Under the pieces are notes generated by a model that did not search any database, was not told the origin of the DNA, and saw only the letters and a list, made by a program, of their open reading frames with translations. A stretch of 27,715 nucleotides of DNA from an uncultured Parasutterella sp. Lineage in GTDB: Bacteria; Pseudomonadota; Gammaproteobacteria; Burkholderiales; Burkholderiaceae_F. Numbering within the stretch: position 1 is the stretch's first letter; every line of letters begins with the position of its first letter. The DNA is taken from the NCBI GenBank assembly GCA_900766055.1, contig CAAFTZ010000117.1, forward strand, positions 1-27,715, in the 5' to 3' direction. Below are positions 8,539-15,773 of this stretch, piece by piece. Made by a program: the position numbers and the translations under genes.

Positions 8539-9591
8539 ATGGAAGAAAACAATAAACATCTTCAGCCGCAAACGACTCAGACTCCTGCCAAACAAGAAGT
8601 CAAGGCTCCGAAAATCAGTGTCATCCTGATGCTGATCTTTGTATTAGGCCTGACCGTCTTTATTGTCTGGGGCATTTATAAAGCCGCCTTCCCTCCGGCG
8701 CCTCCGCTTCAGGGTCAAATGGAATCCCGCACGATCAGCGTCGCTTCAAAAGTACCCGGACGAGTTCATAAGGTTTTAGTTTCTGAGGGCGACTTCGTCA
8801 AAGCCGATCAGCCGGTCGCCCTGATGAGTCTGCCTGAACTTGAAGCCAAACTTCAGCAGGTTCAGGCTCAGGAGCGTGCCGCACAAGCCAAACAGAGCTT
8901 AGTTGATGAAGGCGCCCGTCCCCAGGAAAAACAAGCCGCGCGTGCCCAATGGGAACGCGCTCAGGCTGCAGCAGCTTTAGCACTTAAGACATACAACCGA
9001 ATTTCTGCGCTTTATAGAGACGGGTTAGTGTCGAAGCAAAAATTCGATGAAGTTCAGACTCAGTGGATTGCTGCAAACCAACAGGCCGATGCCGCCAAAC
9101 AGATGTACGACATTGCCGAAATCGGTGCCCGTAAACAGGAAAAATCTGCCGCCCTTGATTTAGCCGCTGAAGCCAAAGCAGGCGTGAAACAGGTTGAATC
9201 CTTAACCGTCGACAAGACGCTCAACGCTCCGCTGGATGCTCAAGTCGATAAAGTCATTCTGGTTGAAGGCGAAATTGCTGCCGCCGGCTTCCCGGTTGTC
9301 ACATTAGTTGACTTAAACGATCAGTGGGCTTCTTTCAACATCCGCGAAGAAAACATGCCCGGCATCGAGCTCGGCAAAGTTTTCCATGCCTACGTTCCGG
9401 CCCTCGGAAACAAGAAGATCGACTACAAGGTCTACTACATTAGCCCGAGAGCCAATTACGCCACCTGGAGAAGCACGCGTATGGATTCGGGCTACGACAT
9501 GAAGACTTTTGAAGTCAGAGCACGTCCCGTTGAGAAAGTCGCGAACCTTCGCCCGGGCATGAGTGTTTTAGTGGACGGTTTTAAAAATTAG
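8539..9591 (+). CDS. HlyD-family periplasmic adaptor (membrane fusion protein)
   Basis: A 350-residue protein with a short cytoplasmic N terminus, one membrane helix (about residues 28-50), a split biotinyl/lipoyl-like domain (SRTISVASKVPGRVHKVLVSEGDFVKADQ), a coiled-coil hairpin rich in Gln/Ala/Lys (about 95-210), and a C-terminal barrel (LNAPLDAQVDKVILVEGE, then VTLVDLNDQWASFNIREE). Such proteins join an inner-membrane pump to TolC. It starts 2 nt after the TolC stop, and the first permease begins 9 nt after its own stop. The layout (adaptor plus two ABC-2 permeases) is like the E. coli YhiI/YhhJ type. Confidence 0.9.
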   Translation: MEENNKHLQPQTTQTPAKQEVKAPKISVILMLIFVLGLTVFIVWGIYKAAFPPAPPLQGQMESRTISVASKVPGRVHKVLVSEGDFVKADQPVALMSLPELEAKLQQVQAQERAAQAKQSLVDEGARPQEKQAARAQWERAQAAAALALKTYNRISALYRDGLVSKQKFDEVQTQWIAANQQADAAKQMYDIAEIGARKQEKSAALDLAAEAKAGVKQVESLTVDKTLNAPLDAQVDKVILVEGEIAAAGFPVVTLVDLNDQWASFNIREENMPGIELGKVFHAYVPALGNKKIDYKVYYISPRANYATWRSTRMDSGYDMKTFEVRARPVEKVANLRPGMSVLVDGFKN

Positions 9592-9600
9592 GATCCGATA

Positions 9601-10809
9601 ATGCTTTCCCCGATAGGTTGGTTAAACGCAGCCGCAGCCGTCTCGGCTCGAGAGATTCGGCGGCTCTTGCGCACACCGCAGGAAATTATTTTCTGCGGAT
9701 TCCTGCCGTTATTCTGGGTAATGGTTGTCTGGCTCTTGCTGGGCAACGGTATCGTGACGCAGGTGCCGATAGGAATCGTGGACAACGACCATTCTCAGAT
9801 CAGTCGGGATGTCATTTCCAAAATTGAAGCAACCCGCTCCGTGGGCCTCGTTCCCTTCGTCTCCCACTCTGAAGCTGATCAGGCATTAAGAAACGGTACG
9901 ATTTACGGATTTGTTGAGATTCCGTTTGAATACGCCCGCGACGTGACAAAGGGCACCGGCGCTCCGATGGTGTTGTATTTAGATGAAAACCGTTACGCTG
10001 TCGCCGGTACCATTCAAGCAGATCTGACCAATGTCGCGACTGCCATTTCTCAGGAGCGGATGATTAAGACATCCATGCTGACGGCCAGCGGCGTCAAAGG
10101 CGCTGAGAGACTGGTAACGGGACTGCATTCGGACTTTTATGCTCTCGGCAACATGCAGTTCAGCTTCTTGGCTTTCTTGGGGAGCAACCTGCTTCCCGGC
10201 GTCATCATGCTGGCTGCCATTCTATCTTTCGTCACTGCTATCGTTCGAGAAAACTATCAGTTCCGCATTAACGATTGGTTTGATACCGCCCAGGGAAGCG
10301 TGACTGCTGCCTTGTTCGGCAAACTGCTACCGCACTTTTTCTTTTACTGCTTGGTGGTTGCGGCTTACATCGCTTTATTTGCCGGCTTCGGAGGCTTTGC
10401 ACCTGCCGGGTCCCTTTTTATCTGGTTTATTTGCGGCGCCGCCTGCCTGATTGTCATGGCCTGCTCCGGCATTTTGATTGTCGGCATCGCACCCAATTGG
10501 CGTTTTGCTTTAGTGGTTACCTCAGGCTATGCCGCCCCTGCCCTTCCCTTTACAGGATTTTCGATGCCGCTGGACTCCATGAGCGAGATGGCCAGAATGT
10601 TTTGTAAGTGCCTGCCGCTGACATGGTTCATACAGGGACAGACTCAGCAGTGGACACTGGGCGCAAAAATTTGGGAAATGGGATCGACTTTTACAGCCTT
10701 TGCACTTTTGACGCTCATCCCGCTTGTTATCGGTCTGCCGATCTTTAGATGGAAATACCGCAAGTTTGCCAAACAGGAAAAGATTTTGGAGGCTAAGCAT
10801 GAGCTCTAA
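9601..10809 (+). CDS. ABC-2 type transporter permease
   Basis: A 402-residue inner-membrane protein with one N-terminal helix (about residues 29-48), a large periplasmic domain with the segment GIVDNDHSQISRDVISKIEA, and a cluster of about five helices in the C-terminal half. This is the topology of ABC-2/YhhJ-type permeases. AGGA lies 8 nt before the ATG. The last codons overlap the start of the next permease gene (the ATG of the second lies within CATGAG), so the two are translationally coupled and probably form a heterodimer. No nucleotide-binding domain is fused to it, so an ATPase from elsewhere would be needed. Confidence 0.85.
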   Translation: MLSPIGWLNAAAAVSAREIRRLLRTPQEIIFCGFLPLFWVMVVWLLLGNGIVTQVPIGIVDNDHSQISRDVISKIEATRSVGLVPFVSHSEADQALRNGTIYGFVEIPFEYARDVTKGTGAPMVLYLDENRYAVAGTIQADLTNVATAISQERMIKTSMLTASGVKGAERLVTGLHSDFYALGNMQFSFLAFLGSNLLPGVIMLAAILSFVTAIVRENYQFRINDWFDTAQGSVTAALFGKLLPHFFFYCLVVAAYIALFAGFGGFAPAGSLFIWFICGAACLIVMACSGILIVGIAPNWRFALVVTSGYAAPALPFTGFSMPLDSMSEMARMFCKCLPLTWFIQGQTQQWTLGAKIWEMGSTFTAFALLTLIPLVIGLPIFRWKYRKFAKQEKILEAKHEL

Positions 10810-12070
10810 ATTCCCTTCCTTGCTGAAATGCTTTCTTTTCACCTTGAAGCAAGCGACCACTAACCTTGCCTGCGCCCCCTTCTTCTGCTTCGCGGTATTT
10901 TTCTATTCTTTTTATTACTGCTGGCCGTACATGGAGCAGCTGCCCGACCATTTGAATGTCGTGGCAGTTGACCAAGATAATTCAGCGCTTTCCCGTCGCC
11001 TGACTCAGGCCATGCGAGCATCTCCAAACCTGCAGGTCACTCAGCAGACGACGAGTCTCCCGGAGGCACAGAATCTGATGCGCAAGGGCGGCATCAGTGC
11101 AATTCTGATCATTCCGCCTAACTTCGAAACGCATACGCTCACGAATGTTCCGACCGCTTTAGTCCTCGTCACAAACGGCGCTTTCATTGTCAAGAGCCGA
11201 GGATCGATGAGCGGTGTCGGAGGTCCGCTGCAGAAGATTGTGGCGGCATCCATCAGTGCTCATCTGGTTGAACACGGAGTCCCTTTGTCCGAGATCGCGC
11301 GAGCCGCCAATAATCCGCCGTCGATGATCGTGGAAAGCATGTTTAATACGGTCAACGGATATCTGAACTTCACGGTTCCGATCGTGTTCATGATCATCTT
11401 CCAGACAATTTTCGTCTGCGGCATCGGCATGCTCATGAATGACTGGTTCTGGAAGAAAAAATATCCGTTCCCGCTTGCGCTGGGTGCCCGCCATCCGATG
11501 TATTTCCTTGCGATGTACGCACCGTTTTTCTTCCTGAGTCTTTTCTGGATCTTATTCATTGAGGGACAGTCCTTCTCTTTCCACGGTGTGAATTCGTTTA
11601 AAAACGTTCCCGGAACCATCGTTGTCTCGATGATCTACGCGTTTGCGATTACGTCATTGGGCATGCTCGTTGCAGCGCTGCTCAAACGTTACCGTTTTGT
11701 CGTCCAGATCGTTGTGCCCTCTTCCATTCCGTTTGTCTTTATTTCGGGCAACCTCTACCCGTGGCAGAACATCCCGTGGCCTCTGCAGGCTTTCGGGTGG
11801 CTGTCACCGACGACGGCGGGCTCCGTTGCTATGCTTCGTGTTTCCCAGGCCGGCGCCTCGCTGTCAGGTGTTGCATTCCCGTATTTAACTCACCTACTGC
11901 TTTTGGGCGCGGCATTCCTCACAGCCGCCTACATTCTGATTTACAAGACTCAGAACGATCCTCAGTCTCTGGCCGAGATGGAAGATCTGCGGAAGGGCAT
12001 TATCGACGAAAAACTTGCCCCTGAGCTCACCCCTAAGCAGGAAAAAGAACTCACTGGAAAGGCGGTTTAG
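10799..12070 (+). CDS. Second ABC-2 type transporter permease
   Basis: A 423-residue paralogue of the preceding permease with the same topology: an N-terminal helix (LACAPFFCFAVFFYSFYYCW), a periplasmic domain containing VVAVDQDNSALSRRL, and five C-terminal helices. I start it at the ATG with GGAGG 6 nt upstream (10788-10792), inside the end of the first permease gene; an earlier in-frame ATG would add 25 residues that do not look like permease sequence. The charged C-terminal tail (PELTPKQEKELTGKAV) is cytoplasmic. The last gene of the export operon, it converges on the sigma-54 activator gene. Together the pair would form the inner-membrane channel of a TolC-dependent exporter. Confidence 0.85.
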   Translation: MSSKFPSLLKCFLFTLKQATTNLACAPFFCFAVFFYSFYYCWPYMEQLPDHLNVVAVDQDNSALSRRLTQAMRASPNLQVTQQTTSLPEAQNLMRKGGISAILIIPPNFETHTLTNVPTALVLVTNGAFIVKSRGSMSGVGGPLQKIVAASISAHLVEHGVPLSEIARAANNPPSMIVESMFNTVNGYLNFTVPIVFMIIFQTIFVCGIGMLMNDWFWKKKYPFPLALGARHPMYFLAMYAPFFFLSLFWILFIEGQSFSFHGVNSFKNVPGTIVVSMIYAFAITSLGMLVAALLKRYRFVVQIVVPSSIPFVFISGNLYPWQNIPWPLQAFGWLSPTTAGSVAMLRVSQAGASLSGVAFPYLTHLLLLGAAFLTAAYILIYKTQNDPQSLAEMEDLRKGIIDEKLAPELTPKQEKELTGKAV

Positions 12071-12084
12071 TCAACACATTCGTT

Positions 12085-12118
12085 GTCATCGAGCCGGAGC
12101 CTAGAGTTCCGGCTTGAC
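12085..12118. terminator. Hairpin between convergent genes, weak terminator candidate
   Basis: AGCCGGA (12092-12098) pairs with TCCGGCT (12108-12114), and an outer GTCA/TGAC pair extends the stem past a 3-nt bulge. It overlaps the stop codon of the activator gene. There is no run of T on either strand, so termination is possible but not shown. Confidence 0.35.
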
Positions 12119-13663
12119 AGCTTTAAACGTCACTCCGAGTTTTTCTAGTTTGCTTCGAAGCGTGTTGGGGTGTATTCTTGAAAGAGCTGCGGCTCCATCA
12201 GCGCCGGAAATTTTTCCCTTGGTTGCTTTCAATACTGCTTCAAAGTAATGCTTTTGCATTGCCTCATAACTTTCCAACTTAACAATCTCCGGAGAGATTG
12301 TCGGCATCACCGGACCTACTGTGCCTGTTTCGCCCTCGAAAACCACTCGAATATTTTGGTAATCCGAAGAGGTAAGCACGGAACGTTCAAGGGTGTTTTC
12401 CAGCTCACGGACATTTCCGGGCCACTTGTAGTTTTGCATTTGTTCAACAGAGTTTTGCGAAAGGACCAGAGGCTGAGAGATACCGTATTTACTTCTCAGG
12501 CGGTTCAGGAAGAATTCGGTCAGCGGAAATAAGTCCTCTGTTCTTTCCCGCAGAGGCGGAATGCGCAGCGGGAACAAGTTCAAACGGTAAAGCAAGTCGT
12601 TTCTGAAACGGCCTTCTTTGGCCATCTGCTTCAAGTCCCTATGGGTTGCCGCTACCAAACGAAAGTCCACCGGAATGGAATGCATGCCTCCTATTCTTGT
12701 CACGACTTTCTGCTGCAAGACGCGAAGAAGCCGGACCTGAGCGGCAAGAGAAAGTTCTCCGATTTCGTCCAAAAACAGCGTTCCCCCGGAAGCTCGCTCA
12801 AAGACGCCTTTCTTCTGGATTTTAGCGTCCGTAAAAGCGCCCTTCTCGTGTCCGAAGAATTCATCATCAATCAGCGTCTCAGGAATTGCGCCGCAGTTCA
12901 GTTTTACAAAGGGTCCAGAACCACGCTTAGAGAGGCGTTGAATCAAGTTGACCACGACTTCTTTGCCGCAGCCGGTTTCTCCCAACACCAAAATTGGAAC
13001 TTCTGTGCTGCTGATCCTTTCTACTTTTTCTGTCAGGTCCCTGAGACTCGGTGCGCGGGCAGTAAATCGATTTACTAAGGCCATACGGCCTTCTCGAACC
13101 GAATCCTTTAACCCGTCATTTTCATGCACCAAATCTTCATTGTTCGCCAAAAGAATAGAGTTGAGCGCATTAGACGTCATTAAAGAAAATGAATCATGGA
13201 GCGACTTCAAAAGAACTCGCTGTTCTTCGTTGAACTGATCGTATCTGCGGCTGTAAAAGCATACGACGCCCAAATGACGATCTTCTTTATCCATCGAGAG
13301 CATCAGATAAGACTTCACCTCCGGAAGGCATTCGGAAAGTACTTTCTGAGTAAAACGATCTTCTGCGATGTCCGGACAGTTCAAAACCTTATCAGTGATT
13401 TTGAGCGGACGAAGCGACTTCGGAGGCTCAACTGAGCCCAAGGGAGAAGATGCGCCGCCTTTGCTGCAGTGCGCCACAAACACAATTAAGTGCTTCTGTG
13501 CATCAAAGATATTCACGAAGGCACCGTCGGCATCAAGAAAATCCTGAAGCACGTCGAAGACGCGAGATAAGGATTCTTCCGCGTTAATCGAAGAGTTGAT
13601 CGCAAGGATCGCCGGGAGTTGAAGGTCTTTATTCACGATATTTAGTGACTCACGATATTTCAT
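12101..13663 (-). CDS. Sigma-54-dependent activator with GAF sensor domain
   Basis: A 520-residue enhancer-binding protein. Residues about 20-165 form a GAF-like sensor. The central AAA+ domain has Walker A GETGCGKE (228-235), a sigma-54 contact loop GAFTDA (275-280), Walker B TLFLDE (295-300) and the arginine-rich GRFRNDLLYRLNLFPLRIPP. A Fis-type helix-turn-helix closes the protein (about 480-515). There is no response-regulator receiver domain, so it probably senses a small molecule directly. It is transcribed away from an operon that has a consensus sigma-54 promoter (13761-13776), and its first codons carry two of three repeats that may be its binding sites. The contact loop usually reads GAFTGA; here the second Gly is Asp. 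Confidence 0.9.
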   Translation of the reverse strand: MKYRESLNIVNKDLQLPAILAINSSINAEESLSRVFDVLQDFLDADGAFVNIFDAQKHLIVFVAHCSKGGASSPLGSVEPPKSLRPLKITDKVLNCPDIAEDRFTQKVLSECLPEVKSYLMLSMDKEDRHLGVVCFYSRRYDQFNEEQRVLLKSLHDSFSLMTSNALNSILLANNEDLVHENDGLKDSVREGRMALVNRFTARAPSLRDLTEKVERISSTEVPILVLGETGCGKEVVVNLIQRLSKRGSGPFVKLNCGAIPETLIDDEFFGHEKGAFTDAKIQKKGVFERASGGTLFLDEIGELSLAAQVRLLRVLQQKVVTRIGGMHSIPVDFRLVAATHRDLKQMAKEGRFRNDLLYRLNLFPLRIPPLRERTEDLFPLTEFFLNRLRSKYGISQPLVLSQNSVEQMQNYKWPGNVRELENTLERSVLTSSDYQNIRVVFEGETGTVGPVMPTISPEIVKLESYEAMQKHYFEAVLKATKGKISGADGAAALSRIHPNTLRSKLEKLGVTFKAVKPEL

Positions 13664-13688
13664 AGTATTTTAACTCACGAAATATCGT
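13635..13688. promoter_or_regulatory. Triple ACGATATTT repeat, candidate upstream activating sequence
   Basis: ACGATATTT occurs at 13635-13643 and 13652-13660 on the plus strand and at 13688-13680 on the minus strand; the last belongs to the near-palindrome ACGAAATATCGT (13677-13688). The copies lie 75-130 bases upstream of the sigma-54 promoter, the usual distance for enhancer sites, and straddle the start codon of the activator gene, so they could serve both activation and autoregulation. Confidence 0.6.
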
Positions 13689-13760
13689 TAATAATCTTTA
13701 CGTATTAATGCGCAAATTAAATTTATCTTAAATTTCAAATAGTTAGATTTTTCGAAAAAG

Positions 13761-13776
13761 TTGGCACGGTCTTTGC
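13761..13776 (+). promoter_or_regulatory. Consensus sigma-54 (-24/-12) promoter
   Basis: TTGGCACGGTCTTTGC matches the sigma-54 consensus TGGCACG-N4-TTGC at every fixed position, with GG at 13763-13764 and GC at 13775-13776. Transcription would start near 13788, about 39 nt before the flavoprotein ATG. The divergent gene encodes a sigma-54 activator. Confidence 0.9.
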
Positions 13777-13826
13777 GATGAGATTAATCAAAAGCAATCC
13801 ACTCACTTACATCCATTGGAGAAAAT

Positions 13827-15350
13827 ATGAAGACCACACCTTCTCGCCGTTCTTTCCTGAAATTGGCGGCAGCCTGCACAGCCCCGGCTTTCGGAAGTCT
13901 CGCATTCGCAGCTCCTCAAACCAAACAAAAATTTGACAAAGTCGCTGACGTCATCGTCATCGGCAGCGGATTTGCCGGTCTGGCCGCAGCTCTGGAAGCC
14001 AAAGAAAAAGGCGCCTCCGTTATGCTGCTCGAAAAAATGCCGGCCTACGGCGGCAACTCTGCCATTAACGGCGGCGCTTTCGCTGTCGCAGGTTCTCCTC
14101 TCCAGGAAAAAGAAGGCATCAAGGATTCTCCTGAACTGATGCTCCAGGACATGATTAAGTCCGGCCGCGGTTTAAGCCACGTCGACCTTTTGAAGAATAT
14201 CGTCTACGGTACTCGCCCTGCTTTTGACTTCACCGTGAAGTACGGCGTGAAGTACAAACCTTTCGTTCAGCATTTCGGCGGCCACAGCGTCCCCCGTATT
14301 ATGCAGACTGTTGAAAGTACCGGCGGCGGCATCACTCGTCCTCTGGTTGAAGCAGCCAAGAAACTCGGTGTTGATATGCACTTAGGCTGCGCCGTCACAG
14401 ACCTCCTTCTCAATGACGAAGGCCGTGTTATCGGTGTCAAGGTTCTTGAACGCCACGATTACCGCAAAGAAAATTCAGGCGTTTCTCAGGTTTACGGCGC
14501 AAGAAAAGGCGTTGTCGCAGCAACCGGCGGTTTCTCTCAGAATGTCGCCTTCCGTATGCAGCAGGATCCGACACTCGGACCAAACCTTGAATCCACCAAC
14601 CATCCCGGCGCCACCGGCGAAGTTCTTCAGAATATGCTGGCCATCGGTGCTCTGCCGATCCAGCTCGACCAGATTCAGCTCGGACCTTGGTCTTCTCCTG
14701 ACGAACGCGGTTTCGGCTTAGTTTCTCAGTTCAACACGATTGCCGGCTTCCCGAAAGGCATCATGGTTGACAAGCGCACCGGCAGACGTTTCGTTAACGA
14801 ACTTGCCGACCGCAAGGCTCGTTCCGACGCCATCCTTAAGCAGCTCGACGAAAACGGCAAACCTGTTTACCCGATTTGCTTCACCGACAGCGTCGGCGTC
14901 AAGCAGGCTCAGACACTGAAGAACGGTCTGAAGTACGGCGTCATCAAGAAGTTCGATACGCTGGGAGAACTTGCAGACGCATACGGTATTCCTAAGGAAG
15001 CTCTGATCAAGCAAGTTGAAGAGTTCAACGCCTATGTACGCGAAGGCAAAGACAAACAGTTCGACCGTCCGCTTGCTCTCGCTATTGAAATTAAACAGGC
15101 TCCTTTCTATGCAGCCCGCGTCTGGCCGAAAGTCCACTACTGCATGGGCGGCGTCGGTATCACGAAGAACGCCGAAGTACTTAACGTCAGAACGCAAAAA
15201 CCGATCCCGGGCCTTTACGCAGCCGGTGAAGTTACCGGCGGTACACACGGTGCCAGCCGTCTCGGCGGATGCGCCATCGCTGACGGTCTCGTAACCGGCC
15301 GAGTCGCCGGAGACGCCGTCGTCGCCAACACACCCGTCAACCTCGAATAG
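13827..15350 (+). CDS. Tat-exported flavoprotein reductase, fumarate reductase/flavocytochrome c family
   Basis: A 507-residue flavoprotein. The N terminus has a Tat motif (SRRSFLK, residues 6-12) and an Ala-rich cleavage region. The FAD-binding motif is VIGSGFAGLAAA (44-55). Landmarks of the soluble fumarate reductase family follow: GGHSVPR (151-157), R329 in ADRKARSDAIL (the proton-donor Arg), H437 in VHYCMGG and R478 in SRLGGCA (substrate carboxylate binding). The usual IQxHP motif reads IQLGPW (283-288), so the His seen in fumarate reductases is Gly. By my alignment it also lacks the Tyr and Asp of urocanate reductase. There is no fused haem domain; a separate tetrahaem cytochrome gene follows 24 nt later, as in two-subunit periplasmic enoate reductases. 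GGAGA precedes the ATG. The role as a 2-enoate reductase is inferred; the substrate is unknown. Confidence 0.88.
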   Translation: MKTTPSRRSFLKLAAACTAPAFGSLAFAAPQTKQKFDKVADVIVIGSGFAGLAAALEAKEKGASVMLLEKMPAYGGNSAINGGAFAVAGSPLQEKEGIKDSPELMLQDMIKSGRGLSHVDLLKNIVYGTRPAFDFTVKYGVKYKPFVQHFGGHSVPRIMQTVESTGGGITRPLVEAAKKLGVDMHLGCAVTDLLLNDEGRVIGVKVLERHDYRKENSGVSQVYGARKGVVAATGGFSQNVAFRMQQDPTLGPNLESTNHPGATGEVLQNMLAIGALPIQLDQIQLGPWSSPDERGFGLVSQFNTIAGFPKGIMVDKRTGRRFVNELADRKARSDAILKQLDENGKPVYPICFTDSVGVKQAQTLKNGLKYGVIKKFDTLGELADAYGIPKEALIKQVEEFNAYVREGKDKQFDRPLALAIEIKQAPFYAARVWPKVHYCMGGVGITKNAEVLNVRTQKPIPGLYAAGEVTGGTHGASRLGGCAIADGLVTGRVAGDAVVANTPVNLE

Positions 15351-15374
15351 CCTCACCACGGAAAGGATAACAAC

Positions 15375-15731
15375 ATGAAATCGTTCAATCTTCTCGTTCT
15401 CGCAGCCGCTTTATTTATCGCCCTTCCGGCCTCTGCTCAGCAAGTAAAGCCCTACCACCAGAACATCAAGGACTGCGCAGCCTGCCACACTAAAGAAAAC
15501 GCAGTCGGCGGCAACCAGTTCGTCACACCTGACAACAAAGCCTGTTTAACCTGCCATCAGAGCTATGCAGCCGTTGCTGAAAAAACCAAAAGTCTGAAGA
15601 ACGGCGAGCCCAATCCGCACGCCAGCCATCACTACGGTGAAGGTATCACCTGCACGGCCTGCCACTCCGAGCACAAGACCTCTCAGGTTTACTGCAACAA
15701 CTGCCACGAATTCAAATATCAAATTAAGTAA
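15375..15731 (+). CDS. Small periplasmic tetrahaem cytochrome c
   Basis: A 118-residue precursor with a Sec signal peptide (residues 1-21, ending PASAQ). Four CxxCH haem-binding sites are present: CAACH, CLTCH, CTACH and CNNCH, with additional His residues (HASHH) that can serve as axial ligands. Size and pattern match the haem domain of Shewanella flavocytochrome c3 and the cytochrome subunits of periplasmic flavin reductases. AAAGGA lies 8 nt before the ATG. Located between the flavoprotein and the lyase-like gene, it most likely feeds electrons to the flavoprotein. The quinol-oxidising partner (a CymA/NapC-type protein) is not in this window. Confidence 0.93.
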   Translation: MKSFNLLVLAAALFIALPASAQQVKPYHQNIKDCAACHTKENAVGGNQFVTPDNKACLTCHQSYAAVAEKTKSLKNGEPNPHASHHYGEGITCTACHSEHKTSQVYCNNCHEFKYQIK

Positions 15732-15773
15732 TTTCTCCAGTATTTAACCCTTCGAATCCAAGAGGAAAATAAA

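Noticed and set aside
10724..10798. Upstream ATG start for the second permease
   Set aside because: The 25 added residues are out-of-frame translation of the first permease gene; GGAGG at 10788-10792 supports 10799.
13827..15350. Calling the flavoprotein urocanate reductase (UrdA) because a HutH-like gene is nearby
   Set aside because: The UrdA Tyr and Asp positions are not matched by hand alignment and the lyase lacks its cofactor triad, so the substrate cannot be named.
14718..15359. 213-codon open frame opposite the flavoprotein gene
   Set aside because: Antisense shadow of a gene with clear catalytic motifs; no independent evidence.
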